A DNA stretch of 11,105 nt. Source: an uncultured Caryophanales bacterium. GTDB taxonomy: Bacteria > Bacillota_I > Bacilli_A > RF39 > UBA660. Numbering within the stretch: position 1 is the stretch's first letter; every line of letters begins with the position of its first letter. The notes beneath the pieces were generated by a model. That model ran no database searches. It was not told the origin of the DNA and was given only the letters and a program-made list of their open reading frames with translations. The DNA is taken from positions 1 to 11,105 of the forward strand of contig CAMSXY010000027.1 in assembly GCA_947065955.1 (NCBI GenBank), in the 5' to 3' direction. Below, in pieces: positions 1-7,951 of the stretch. Made by a program: the position numbers and the translations under genes.

Positions 1-1425
1 TTTTTGAACATTCATACACTCAATTGTGCACTTTTCTTTTTATCTAACGTTTTTTTTACAATGAAAAAGAAATATTCCCTCAAAATAACCAATATGGAAT
101 TTTTTGGGACTTTATGTTTTCTTTTTTTGTTATATAATCCTTATTATCTTTATTCCCTTTCTTTTCAATTTAGCTTTTCTATAAGTGGAACGCTTTTATG
201 GTTAATGCCAAAATGGAAAGGAAAAAAGAGGGGAAGTGCTTTTTTACTCTCCTTGATTTCTTTTTTTGTAAGTATTCCCATTCTTGCCAATCATTTTTTC
301 GAAATTAATTTATTAAGCCCTTTTTACAACTTAGTTTATGTTCCAATGGTTACCATTTTTCTTTTTCCTTTAGGAATAATTACCCTTTTTTGTCCCATTT
401 TAGAACCTTTTTTTGCTTTTATCATAAAACACTTTGAAAAGATAACCTCTTTTTGGGTAAAAATCCCTTCTTATTGGATTTTAAAAAAAATTCCTTTATG
501 GGCCCTTTTTCTTTTCTTTCTGAGTATTCTTTTTTTTCTTTTTAAAATAACCAAAAGAAAATATAAATACCTTTTTCCTTTAATAGGGCTTATCTTCCTA
601 TATCCCTATTTTCCTAGTTTTCTTCGTTATAGTTTTGTATCTATTATCAATGTAGGACAAGGAGATGCGATTTTACTCCATTTTAAAAGTGGAGAAAATA
701 TTTTAATCGATACAGGAGGAGTCCTGTCCTTTCAAAAAGAATGGCAAAAGAAAAAAAGAGAAACTTCTATTGCAAAAGATATTATTATTCCCTCCCTAAA
801 AGCATTTGGAATAAAAAAATTAGATTATTTAATTATTAGTCATGGAGACTATGATCATATTGGGGGAAGTTTCGAACTTATAAAAAATTTCCCAGTAAAA
901 CAGGTTTTTTTTAATAAAGGAAAAGATTCTATCTATGAAAAGGATTTACAAAATCTTCTTTTAAAAAAAGGAATTTCTTATGAGAAGATAAGAAGAAAAC
1001 AACTTTTTTTCAAAGAAAATGGGTTATTTTTTATCAATCCCAAAGAGGAAAAAAATGAGAATGAAGATAGTTTAATTGTCTATACTTCTATGGAAAAAAG
1101 GAATATACTATTTATGGCTGATGTAGGAAAAGAGAAAGAAAAAGAACTAATACAGGCATATAATCTTCCAGAAATGGATATACTAAAAGTAGGACATCAT
1201 GGTTCTAAAAATAGTAGCAGTAACTATTTTTTAAAAACCATATTGCCCCAATATGCAGTAATTTCAGTTGGGAAAAATTATTATGGACATCCACACCAAG
1301 AAACGATTGAAAGATTAAAAGAAGTGGATGCTTCAACCTATATGACCAGTATACATGGAGGTATTCTTTTCTTATTAAAGGAAAAAATAAAGGTGTATAC
1401 TGCAAGTGGCACGCTAACGTATTAG
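1..1425 (+). CDS. comEC: ComEC/Rec2-type DNA uptake protein, C-terminal part (5' end outside window)
   Basis: ComEC forms the inner-membrane channel that takes single-stranded DNA into the cytoplasm during natural transformation. The frame is open from base 1 and the first 30 or so residues already look mid-protein, so the gene very likely starts upstream; the TTG at 4 is not a convincing start. Numbering from that TTG, residues about 31-210 are hydrophobic helices; the NP...FQFSFS stretch near 45-60 resembles the end of the competence domain. From about 214 a metallo-beta-lactamase-like domain follows: INVGQGD (215-221), LIDTGG, SHGDYDHIGG with H280, D282, D284 and H285, D373 in MADVGKEKE, HH at 398-399 and HPH at 429-431. 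These match the ComEC C-terminal domain, so the metal site looks intact. Full-length ComEC is usually about 700-800 residues, so roughly the N-terminal third to 40% is missing from the window. A terminator follows 28 bases after the stop. Confidence 0.93.
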   Translation, partial: FLNIHTLNCALFFLSNVFFTMKKKYSLKITNMEFFGTLCFLFLLYNPYYLYSLSFQFSFSISGTLLWLMPKWKGKKRGSAFLLSLISFFVSIPILANHFFEINLLSPFYNLVYVPMVTIFLFPLGIITLFCPILEPFFAFIIKHFEKITSFWVKIPSYWILKKIPLWALFLFFLSILFFLFKITKRKYKYLFPLIGLIFLYPYFPSFLRYSFVSIINVGQGDAILLHFKSGENILIDTGGVLSFQKEWQKKKRETSIAKDIIIPSLKAFGIKKLDYLIISHGDYDHIGGSFELIKNFPVKQVFFNKGKDSIYEKDLQNLLLKKGISYEKIRRKQLFFKENGLFFINPKEEKNENEDSLIVYTSMEKRNILFMADVGKEKEKELIQAYNLPEMDILKVGHHGSKNSSSNYFLKTILPQYAVISVGKNYYGHPHQETIERLKEVDASTYMTSIHGGILFLLKEKIKVYTASGTLTY

Positions 1426-1453
1426 CGTTTATATATAGAGGGATTTTCCCAAT

Positions 1454-1478
1454 AAAAAACTCCTTAAAGGAGTTTTTT
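1454..1478. terminator. Bidirectional rho-independent terminator between comEC and the DUF6512-like gene
   Basis: A perfect 10-bp stem (AAAAAACTCC at 1454-1463 with GGAGTTTTTT at 1469-1478) encloses a 5-nt loop. It has a T-run on the plus strand and, because of the A-run, also on the minus strand. It lies between two convergent stop codons and touches the TAA of the minus-strand gene, so it can serve both genes. Confidence 0.85.
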
Positions 1479-2017
1479 TATGGAAGAACATACGTGTTAA
1501 TTCCATATTTTTCTTCCATTTTATCGAAAAACAAATCCGTTTTAGGGGGATAATAAGTAAAGTAACCAAAAAGTAGAAAAAGAGCAACTAAAAGAAAGAG
1601 GGCTATTTTTTCTCCCCATTTGATTTCCTTTAATTTTAGAAAAAAATAGGAAAATATTTGGGTTGTTAAAATAACTAAGAATAAAAGAAGAAAAGTAAGA
1701 AACATTTTTTCTCCTATTTTATAATAAAGGGGAAGGTAAAGGATTAGAAAACAAAGAATCCCTAAAAAAATAGAAAGAAAGAGGTTTAAAAAGAAATTAT
1801 GAAAAGGAATTGCATATTTTTTTAAGCACCAGATATCAAAAAGACTTACAAAAGTAATACTAGATAAAAAAAGTTTCATATGTTCCCAAATACTTTCATT
1901 TACAGGAAAAAAAAGAGCAAATAAACTATTCGGAAACCATTCATAAAGAAAATGAAAAGGAAAACAAAGAAGAAAAATAAAAAAAACATCTATTTTTTTA
2001 AGCTTTTTAAGATTCAT
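1478..2017 (-). CDS. DUF6512-like multi-pass membrane protein
   Basis: Predicted integral membrane protein of 179 residues with about five hydrophobic helices. After the first helix comes the stretch HFLYEWFPNSLFALFFPVN followed by ESIWEHMKL. That pattern, together with the PPKTDLFFD and YGI near the C-terminus, is what I recall for the DUF6512 family. The family has no established function. The start is taken as the ATG at 2017 rather than a GTG at 2029: the GTG overlaps a GTGAGG ribosome binding site placed 6 bases before the ATG. The gene is transcribed away from dnaG and towards comEC, with a shared terminator at its end. It appears to be a single-gene unit. The family assignment is from memory of the motif and no function should be inferred from its neighbours. 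Confidence 0.8.
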   Translation of the reverse strand: MNLKKLKKIDVFFIFLLCFPFHFLYEWFPNSLFALFFPVNESIWEHMKLFLSSITFVSLFDIWCLKKYAIPFHNFFLNLFLSIFLGILCFLILYLPLYYKIGEKMFLTFLLLFLVILTTQIFSYFFLKLKEIKWGEKIALFLLVALFLLFGYFTYYPPKTDLFFDKMEEKYGINTYVLP

Positions 2018-2023
2018 AATATG

Positions 2024-2029
2024 CCTCAC
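2024..2029 (-). promoter_or_regulatory. Ribosome binding site (GTGAGG) that decides the start of the DUF6512-like gene
   Basis: On the minus strand GTGAGG is followed by CATATT and then ATG at 2017, a spacing of 6. The in-frame GTG at 2029 is part of this site and has no ribosome binding site of its own, which favours the downstream ATG. Confidence 0.6.
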
Positions 2030-2040
2030 ATTCTAATTTA

Positions 2041-2069
2041 TTGTATGAAATTTCACGTATTTTATACAA
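2041..2069. promoter_or_regulatory. 29-bp imperfect palindrome in the divergent intergenic region; possible operator or overlapping promoters
   Basis: The arms TTGTATGAAAT (2041-2051) and ATTTTATACAA (2059-2069) match at 10 of 11 positions, with a G-T at the remaining one, around a 7-nt centre. It is the only dyad I noticed between the DUF6512-like gene and dnaG. On the plus strand TTGTAT and TATACA (2063-2068) are 16 bases apart, a weak -35/-10 pair towards dnaG. On the minus strand TTGTAT and TACAAT are 18 apart, a weak pair in the other direction. Promoter and operator roles are inference; the dyad itself is seen directly. Confidence 0.4.
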
Positions 2070-2155
2070 AAAAAGAAAAAAATGTAAAAAAAAGAAGAAA
2101 AAAAGAGGAAATAGAAGGAAAATCGAGTATAGTATTTATAGGGAGTTTGATTTCT

Positions 2156-3910
2156 ATGGAATTGATTCAATCCGAAACCATAAAAGAAATACGAAATAAA
2201 ACAGATATAAAAGAAGTTATTGGAAGTTATATTCCACTTATCCCAAAGGGAAAGAACTACTTTGGAGTTTGTCCATTTCATGATGATCATTCACCAAGTT
2301 TAAGTGTTTCTAAAGAAAAACAAATTTATACTTGTTTTGTATGCCATGAAAGTGGAAATGTTTTTAATTTCCTTATGAAATATGAAAATATTTCTTTTGT
2401 ACAAGCTGTAAAGATTTGTGCAGACCGAGTAGGAATTCCTTTAAATATGAAGGAGAAAATAGAAACAAGTTCCAAATTCCAGACTTTGTATGATATTTAT
2501 GAACTGAGTTTAAAATTTTATGAGAATAATATTAATACAGTAAGTGGGAAAGGAGCAAAAGAATACCTTTTAAAAAGGGGCATTACCGAAGAAATACGAA
2601 AAGAATTTGGCATTGGGCTTGCCTTGAAAAAGAAAGATCTTTTCACCTCTCTTCTTTTTAAAAAAGAATATCCCGAAAAAGAAATCTTAAAAAGTGGTTT
2701 AGTAAATAAAAACGAAACAGGATATCATGATATCTTTTATAATCGAATTATGTTTCCACTTTGGGATTTAAATGGGAAAGTAGTAGCTTATAGTGGAAGA
2801 ATTTACGATAGTGACGATTCTTCCAAATATATAAATACGAAACAAACAGAGATTTTTAAAAAAGGAGAATTACTTTACAATTATCATAGGGCTAAAACGG
2901 AAGCTCGCATAAAAGGACAAATCATTTTGATGGAAGGATTTATGGATGTCATTGCCTCCTATCAAATAGGAGTTAAAAATACCATTGCTTTAATGGGAAC
3001 CGCTCTTACCAAAAATCATGTTTTACAAATAAAAAAGCTCGCTAAAGAAATTTTAATTTGTTTAGATGGAGATGAAGCAGGAGAAAAAGCGACCAGTTCT
3101 TGTATAGAAGCCTTTTTAAAAGTAGGAGTTACTCCTAAAATTGTAAGACTAGAGGAAAATCTTGATCCTGATGAGTATATTCGAAAATATGGCGAAAAAA
3201 AATTTTTGCTGAAACTAGAAAATCCCCTTACTGTCATGGATTTTAAACTAGGATCTTTAAAAAAAGAGGTAGATCTTAAAAAAAATGAAGGAATAGCGGA
3301 ATATACACATCAAGTTATAGAACAATTATCTTTTATTGAAGATGATATTTTAAAAGAAGTGACTTTAAATAAACTAAGTTTAGAAACCAATTTAAGTATG
3401 GATTTTCTTCGATCAAAAATGAAAGAAAAAGACAAAGAAATCAAACCAGTTTCTGTAACGGAAAAAGAAAAAAAATGGACAAAATATGAAAAAGCGGAAC
3501 GAAATTTACTTTTTTATATGTTACATAGTGAAAAAGCTATTCAAATTTACAATGAAAAAGTAACATTTTTACCCACAGAGAAATATCGTAAGCTATTAAC
3601 AGAGATTCGTGGATTTTATTTAAAAAGAAAAGAATTTAAAATAGCAGATTTTATAAGCGATATAAGCATACGTCTTCCAGATCTTTTAAATACCTTTGGA
3701 GAAATAGAATCCATGGATTTAAAAGAAGAATGGAATGCATCCGAAATTGAAGATTATATAAATACAATACAAGAGTATAATATAAAATATGAAAGCAATC
3801 GATTACAAAATTTAATAAAAAAAGAAATCGATCCAAAAAAACAAGCAGAATATGCACAATTAATACTAGAATTAAAGAAAAATATATTGGAGGAACAATA
3901 TGATAAATGA
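2156..3910 (+). CDS. dnaG: DNA primase
   Basis: DnaG synthesises the RNA primers for replication and works with the replicative helicase at the fork. The protein has 584 residues, close to the usual length of about 600. The N-terminal CHC2 zinc finger is intact: C39, H42, C60 and C63 in CPFH...CFVC. The RNA polymerase core contains the TOPRIM motifs: E260 in MEGFMDV and D304-G-D306 in LDGDEAG. About 180 C-terminal residues are helix-rich and correspond to the helicase-interaction region. The start is the ATG at 2156, where the protein matches the family (MELIQSETIKEI), with GGGAG at 2141-2145. The frame stays open upstream to 1952, but that part is Lys-rich, overlaps the divergent gene and looks non-coding. 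dnaG overlaps rpoD by 11 bases, the classic macromolecular synthesis arrangement. Confidence 0.97.
   Translation: MELIQSETIKEIRNKTDIKEVIGSYIPLIPKGKNYFGVCPFHDDHSPSLSVSKEKQIYTCFVCHESGNVFNFLMKYENISFVQAVKICADRVGIPLNMKEKIETSSKFQTLYDIYELSLKFYENNINTVSGKGAKEYLLKRGITEEIRKEFGIGLALKKKDLFTSLLFKKEYPEKEILKSGLVNKNETGYHDIFYNRIMFPLWDLNGKVVAYSGRIYDSDDSSKYINTKQTEIFKKGELLYNYHRAKTEARIKGQIILMEGFMDVIASYQIGVKNTIALMGTALTKNHVLQIKKLAKEILICLDGDEAGEKATSSCIEAFLKVGVTPKIVRLEENLDPDEYIRKYGEKKFLLKLENPLTVMDFKLGSLKKEVDLKKNEGIAEYTHQVIEQLSFIEDDILKEVTLNKLSLETNLSMDFLRSKMKEKDKEIKPVSVTEKEKKWTKYEKAERNLLFYMLHSEKAIQIYNEKVTFLPTEKYRKLLTEIRGFYLKRKEFKIADFISDISIRLPDLLNTFGEIESMDLKEEWNASEIEDYINTIQEYNIKYESNRLQNLIKKEIDPKKQAEYAQLILELKKNILEEQYDK
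3889..3893 (+). promoter_or_regulatory. Ribosome binding site of rpoD inside the end of dnaG
   Basis: GGAGG lies 6 bases before the rpoD ATG at 3900 and within the last codons of dnaG. With the 11-base overlap this suggests that rpoD translation is coupled to, or at least shares its message with, dnaG. Confidence 0.75.
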
Positions 3911-4979
3911 GATAAAAAGTTTTGAACAAAGAAAAGAAGAACTTGTAAAAACAGGGAAAAATAAAGGGTATATCACTTATGAAGAAATTGCCAATGCTTT
4001 AAAAGGGCTTGATTTAGATGCCGATTCTTTAGACGATTTATACAATGTTTTTAATGAAAATAATATTGCCATTGTATCCGAAGAAGAGGAAAGTGGGGCA
4101 GGAGCTGATAAATTATTGCTAGATGATAATGCTCTTACCAAAGATTTGAATATCAATGATCCTGTTCGAATGTATTTAAAAGAAATTGGACAAATTAAGC
4201 TTCTTACAAGTGAAGAAGAGCTTGAACTTGCCGATCGCATTTTAAAAGATGACCAAGAAGCAAAACAGATTCTTGCAGAAGCAAATTTAAGACTTGTTGT
4301 TAGTATTGCCAAACGTTATGTTGGAAGAGGAATGCTTTTTTTGGATTTAATTCAAGAGGGAAATATTGGTCTTATGAAAGCCGTTGATAAATTTGATGTC
4401 ACCAAAGGATATAAATTTTCAACGTATGCAACTTGGTGGATTAGACAAGCCATTACAAGAGCAATTGCCGATCAAGCAAGAACGATTCGTGTTCCAGTTC
4501 ATATGGTAGAGACAATCAATAAATTAGCGCGTGTTCAAAGACAATTAACATTAGAGTTAAATCGTGAACCGAGTGAAGAGGAACTCGCCAAGAAAATGAA
4601 TGTTTCCATTGATAAAATTCGTGAAATTTATAAAATTAGTCAAGAACCCGTAAGCCTAGAAACACCGATTGGAGAAGAAGACGATTCGCACCTAGGAGAT
4701 TTTATTAAAGATGAGAGTAATATGAGTCCAGAAGAATATGCAACCAATGAAATGTTAAAAGATGAAATATCAGAGGTTCTTTTAACTTTAACAGAAAGAG
4801 AAGAAAAAGTAATTCGACTACGTTTTGGTTTAGAAGATGGAAAAGCACGTACTTTAGAGGAAGTTGGACAAATGTTTGGTGTTACACGTGAACGTATTCG
4901 TCAGATTGAGGCAAAGGCTTTAAGAAAGTTGAGACATCCCTCTCGTTCTAGAAAATTAAAGGATTATATGAGTGAATGA
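3900..4979 (+). CDS. rpoD: Primary (housekeeping) RNA polymerase sigma factor, SigA/RpoD
   Basis: This sigma factor directs RNA polymerase core to the -10 and -35 elements of most promoters. It has 359 residues, about the size of Bacillus SigA. A short region 1.1-like N-terminus (GYITYEEIANAL) is followed by an acidic linker. Region 1.2 starts at about residue 87 (DPVRMYLKEIGQIKLL). Region 2 starts at about 127 and includes the -10-recognising segment FSTYATWWIRQAITRAIADQ. Region 3 begins with the RVPVHMVETI stretch. Region 4.2 at about 318-345 holds the -35-recognising helix-turn-helix (TLEEVGQMFGVTRERIRQIE). All regions look intact. The ATG at 3900 has a GGAGG 6 bases upstream. The gene overlaps dnaG at its start and shares ATGA with trmK at its end, so the three probably form one operon. 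Confidence 0.98.
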   Translation: MINEIKSFEQRKEELVKTGKNKGYITYEEIANALKGLDLDADSLDDLYNVFNENNIAIVSEEEESGAGADKLLLDDNALTKDLNINDPVRMYLKEIGQIKLLTSEEELELADRILKDDQEAKQILAEANLRLVVSIAKRYVGRGMLFLDLIQEGNIGLMKAVDKFDVTKGYKFSTYATWWIRQAITRAIADQARTIRVPVHMVETINKLARVQRQLTLELNREPSEEELAKKMNVSIDKIREIYKISQEPVSLETPIGEEDDSHLGDFIKDESNMSPEEYATNEMLKDEISEVLLTLTEREEKVIRLRFGLEDGKARTLEEVGQMFGVTRERIRQIEAKALRKLRHPSRSRKLKDYMSE

Positions 4980-5614
4980 TCCTTTCAAAAAGATTAGAAG
5001 AAATTGCATCTTTAGTAGAAACTGAAAAAGTAATTGACGTAGGTTGTGATCATGCTTTATTATCCATTTATCTTACAAAAGAAAAGGAAAAGGAATGTAT
5101 TGCTGTTGATATTAGTCCTAATGTTATTTTAAGAGCAAAAAAAAATATAGAAAGATATCAACTACAAGATAAAATTCAAATTCTGGTAAATGATGGAATA
5201 AAAAATATTCCCCTTACAGGGGACGAAACCATTATAATAGCGGGGATGGGCAGTACGACCATTTTAAAAATTATAGAGGAAGTAAAAGAAAATCCACTTA
5301 TTGTATGTTCGAATAACGATCAAGAGTTTTTGCGACGAGGTCTTGTTAAAAAAGGGTATTTTATAGAAGAGGAAAAAGTTGTTTTTTCCAAAAATCGTTA
5401 TTATATTCTTATACGAGCTAAAAAAGGAAAAAAAGTTTATAAAGAGATGGAGTATATCTTAGGACCTATTCTTCTTAGAAAAAAAGAACCTCATTATTTT
5501 CGCTATTTATATGCTTATTATAAAAATGTTTATGTAAAAATTCCCCTTCAGGAGAAAAGAAGGAGAAAAAAGATTGAAAAAATTATAATAACTATAAAAA
5601 ATCTACTAAAATAG
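4976..5614 (+). CDS. trmK: tRNA (adenine22-N1)-methyltransferase
   Basis: TrmK makes m1A at position 22 of bacterial tRNAs using S-adenosylmethionine. The protein has 212 residues, slightly shorter than typical members (about 230). The Rossmann-fold SAM site is clear: VIDVGCDHALLSIYL at residues 19-33, with G23, D25 and H26, where the family has (D/A)IGSDHA. It is followed by AVDIS, ND-GI and the AGMG motif at 89-92. The C-terminus is basic and helical, as in the family. The start codon overlaps the rpoD stop (ATGA) and has no strong ribosome binding site, which fits translational coupling. In many Bacillota a Nif3-like gene (yqfO) follows trmK; here it is absent and a convergent gene comes instead. 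The stop codon lies in the stem of the terminator of that neighbour. Confidence 0.93.
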   Translation: MILSKRLEEIASLVETEKVIDVGCDHALLSIYLTKEKEKECIAVDISPNVILRAKKNIERYQLQDKIQILVNDGIKNIPLTGDETIIIAGMGSTTILKIIEEVKENPLIVCSNNDQEFLRRGLVKKGYFIEEEKVVFSKNRYYILIRAKKGKKVYKEMEYILGPILLRKKEPHYFRYLYAYYKNVYVKIPLQEKRRRKKIEKIIITIKNLLK

Positions 5615-5619
5615 TAGAT
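5596..5619 (-). terminator. Rho-independent terminator of the YqfQ-like gene, overlapping the end of trmK
   Basis: A perfect 8-bp stem (ATCTACTA at 5601-5608 with TAGTAGAT at 5612-5619) has a 3-nt loop. Read on the minus strand it is followed by six Ts (5601-5596); on the plus strand there is no T-run. It therefore ends the minus-strand gene, although its stem contains the trmK TAG (5612-5614). Confidence 0.7.
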
Positions 5620-5620
5620 C

Positions 5621-5974
5621 TTAGATAAAGAAAACGGGACCATTTCCGTTAGAAATGTTTTCTTGATAGGAATTTGTAGTAGTAGTTTGTTTAGAAGATG
5701 AGACCGTTTCCGTCACTGTAGGAGTATCTTCTGGAACATCTACTTTTTTAAATTCATTCATTACATGAAACATTGTTTTCGCGTTTTTAAATACTGGAGA
5801 GATTTGTTTTACCATTGGAATAGTTTGATTAATAATACCTAACGTCTTTTGTGTACCATTTATAATGCTACTCCATTTAATTCCACCAAAGAGTCTAGAA
5901 AGTAATCCTCTACTTGCAGGTTGCGTAATCATTTGGTAGGGCATCATAGAAATATAGGGATTATAGTAGTTCAT
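5621..5974 (-). CDS. YqfQ/VrrA-like small protein
   Basis: Protein of 117 residues with unknown biochemical role. The N-terminus is rich in Tyr, Pro and Met. The conserved-looking core is RGLLSRLFGGIKW (residues 22-34) followed by TQKTLGIINQTIPMVKQISP, ending near 72. The tail (about 80-110) is Ser/Thr-rich low complexity. The Gly-Leu-Leu-x-x-Leu-Phe start and the TQK-L------PM--Q--PV pattern resemble the YqfQ/VrrA family of Bacillus. In Bacillus subtilis yqfQ also lies a short distance from sigA and yqfN (trmK), which supports the assignment. AAGGGGGAT (SD core at 5985-5989) lies 8-10 bases before the ATG. Its promoter region is shared with the divergent pilC gene. The family call is from memory of motif plus context. 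Confidence 0.65.
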   Translation of the reverse strand: MNYYNPYISMMPYQMITQPASRGLLSRLFGGIKWSSIINGTQKTLGIINQTIPMVKQISPVFKNAKTMFHVMNEFKKVDVPEDTPTVTETVSSSKQTTTTNSYQENISNGNGPVFFI

Positions 5975-5997
5975 ATTTTTATCCCCCTTTCTAGAAT

Positions 5998-6003
5998 ATT
6001 ATA
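5998..6003 (-). promoter_or_regulatory. Candidate -10 box for the YqfQ-like gene
   Basis: A consensus TATAAT on the minus strand lies about 24 bases before the start codon and just upstream of its ribosome binding site. No good -35 is seen at 16-18 bases. In DNA this AT-rich a chance match is possible. Confidence 0.4.
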
Positions 6004-6041
6004 TGAATTTGTAAAAAAAAGTTTTATCTTTTTGTATTTTG

Positions 6042-6050
6042 TGTTATAAT
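6042..6050 (+). promoter_or_regulatory. Extended -10 promoter for the pilC-pilD pair
   Basis: TGTTATAAT contains a consensus -10 (6045-6050) with the upstream TG of an extended -10. The -35 position (TTTTAT, 6022-6027, 17-base spacer) is poor, as expected for this class. It is about 40 bases before the pilC start and is followed by a purine-rich ribosome binding region (GAGGAGAGG, 6071-6079). Confidence 0.55.
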
Positions 6051-6090
6051 TTTGTTATAGTAGGGAAATAGAGGAGAGGTTGGTGTAGGT

Positions 6091-7941
6091 ATGAAAAAGA
6101 AAAAAACTTTATTACCCTTCCTTTTAGTAAAATATTTTGCGATGGGGGTTTTTTATACAATTACTTTTTTAACAGATTTTTTATTAGAAAGTGTGCTTGC
6201 TGTTTTTAAATTAATTGAATATGTTTTTTATGGTTGGATGCGTATTTGTCAATTTATATATTTTATTTTTAAATGGATTATGAAATCTTTTGTTTTTGTT
6301 TGCTTTATTCTCTATAAAATTGTCAAATATTTCTGCCTTGGATTGATATATCCTGCGATTTTAATTAATGTTTCTTCGCAAAAATCACGTATTAATCGTT
6401 TGGAAAATAAGAAAAAAGGAAAAGAAGAAGAAGCTAAGGATATCAAAGAAGCAGAAAAAATCGCTCGTAAACAGAAGAAAAAGGGAAAAGATATTTATAT
6501 TAATGATAAAGTTAAAATGAAAAGAACTCCATTGTCTGAACGTATAAATAAATTTTTCGAGTCTGTAATAAGTTTTCCTAAAAGAACGATTACGAATACA
6601 AAAGAGTGGTATAATAATTTGTCACTAGTTAAAAATTCCAATAATCAAAAAAATATAAAATTGCAAGCTATGTTAATTAATTTTGATGGAGCGGATGCCA
6701 AAAAAAGTGATGTTAAGGTAGTTTATGAATATGTAGCTAAAAATCCAGAGGGAAAAATTGTAAAGGACTACTTTGAAGCATTCTCAAAAGTAGAAGTACA
6801 CTCTTTTCTATTAAGTGAAGGATTTGAAGTTTATAAGATTCGTACTTCGAAAATGATCCAACTTTTTCATGGAAATGTTGGAACCAATAATATTAAAATT
6901 AAAATTAAAGATTTGATTTTCTTTTTAACACAATTATCTACCTATATTAAAGCAGGAATTCCACTTGTAGAAGCTCTAAAAATATTGGAAAAACAATATA
7001 AAAATAAATCTTATCAACGTATTTTTAACACAATGATTTACGATTTGACAACAGGAGATAATTTTAGTGTTGCTCTTGAAAAACAGGGAAAAGCCTTTCC
7101 TAGACTTTTAATTAACATGGTAAAAGCAAGTGAACTTACAGGAGAACTTCCAGAAGCACTTGATAATATGGCAGAATACTATACAGAGACTAATAAAACA
7201 AGACAACAAATGATTACTGCATTAACTTATCCAACGATTGTTCTTGTAATAGCTCTTGCTGTTATTACATTCATAATGATGTATATTGTACCAAAATTTG
7301 TAGACATTTATGCTTCTATGGATAATTCTGCAATTCCAGGAATTACAATATTTGTATTAAATATTAGTCATTTCTTAGAACGCAATATTTTATGGCTTTT
7401 CCTTGGATTTGTTGGGTTTATACTTTTATTCGCTTGGTTGTATCACAATGTAAAGGTATTCCGCATGGTGGTTCAATTAGGAATAATGAAATTACCTGTT
7501 TTTGGGGATATTATTATTTATAATGAAGTTACGATGTTTACAAAAACACTTTCCACTTTACTTTCTCATAACGTATTTATTACAGATAGTATGGAAATTT
7601 TAAATAAGATTACAAATAATGAAGTTTATAAAATGATTATTTTAGATACAATCAATAATATCGCTAAGGGAGAAAAAATTTCTCTTGCATTTAATCATTG
7701 GGCTTTCCCAATTCCAGCTTATGAAATGATTGTTACAGGAGAAAAAACAGGACAACTTCCTCAAATGATGGATAAAGTTTCTGCTTATTACCAAGAACTT
7801 CATAGAAATTCAGTTTCTAGAATTAAAACTTTACTAGAACCAACTTTAATTGTAATGTTAACAGGTATTGTTGGAGTTATCGTTCTTTCCATTGTTATTC
7901 CAATGTTTAACATTTATGGAACCATTCAGGGTATGGAATAG
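6091..7941 (+). CDS. Type IV pilus/competence inner-membrane protein of the PilC/GspF/ComGB family with long N-terminal extension
   Basis: PilC-family proteins form the inner-membrane platform that links the assembly ATPase to the growing pilus or pseudopilus. The usual protein starts here at about residue 205: VYEYVAKNPEGKIVKDYFEA with the family N-terminal pattern, then a first GspF domain (about 270-400, with TYIKAGIPLVEAL near 284-296), a membrane helix near 382-403, another at about 433-452, a second GspF domain (from about 478, LSTLLSHNVFITDSMEIL) and a final helix near 585-610. The total is 616 residues against about 340-400 for relatives. The extra 200 residues consist of several hydrophobic helices (about 8-100) and a strongly basic, Lys/Glu-rich stretch (about 105-190). 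The ATG at 6091 follows GAGGAGAGG at a rather long 11-base spacing. Ten bases separate it from the prepilin peptidase gene. No ATPase or pilin gene is in the window. Confidence 0.88.
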   Translation: MKKKKTLLPFLLVKYFAMGVFYTITFLTDFLLESVLAVFKLIEYVFYGWMRICQFIYFIFKWIMKSFVFVCFILYKIVKYFCLGLIYPAILINVSSQKSRINRLENKKKGKEEEAKDIKEAEKIARKQKKKGKDIYINDKVKMKRTPLSERINKFFESVISFPKRTITNTKEWYNNLSLVKNSNNQKNIKLQAMLINFDGADAKKSDVKVVYEYVAKNPEGKIVKDYFEAFSKVEVHSFLLSEGFEVYKIRTSKMIQLFHGNVGTNNIKIKIKDLIFFLTQLSTYIKAGIPLVEALKILEKQYKNKSYQRIFNTMIYDLTTGDNFSVALEKQGKAFPRLLINMVKASELTGELPEALDNMAEYYTETNKTRQQMITALTYPTIVLVIALAVITFIMMYIVPKFVDIYASMDNSAIPGITIFVLNISHFLERNILWLFLGFVGFILLFAWLYHNVKVFRMVVQLGIMKLPVFGDIIIYNEVTMFTKTLSTLLSHNVFITDSMEILNKITNNEVYKMIILDTINNIAKGEKISLAFNHWAFPIPAYEMIVTGEKTGQLPQMMDKVSAYYQELHRNSVSRIKTLLEPTLIVMLTGIVGVIVLSIVIPMFNIYGTIQGME

Positions 7942-7951
7942 GAGTTTTTAT

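Noticed and set aside
1952..2155. In-frame 68-residue N-terminal extension of DnaG
   Set aside because: It is Lys-rich low complexity, overlaps the divergent gene and its promoter region, and the family start matches the ATG at 2156 with GGGAG upstream.
3016..3237. Minus-strand open frame inside dnaG, and similar ones at 3651-3929, 3977-4312 and 8302-8550
   Set aside because: They are antisense shadows of well-supported genes, with Ser/Phe/Lys-rich composition that follows from the opposite strand and no family match.
7868..7951. Upstream start for the prepilin peptidase
   Set aside because: These 28 codons lie within pilC in another frame; the ATG at 7952 has a well-spaced AGGAG and matches the normal N-terminus.
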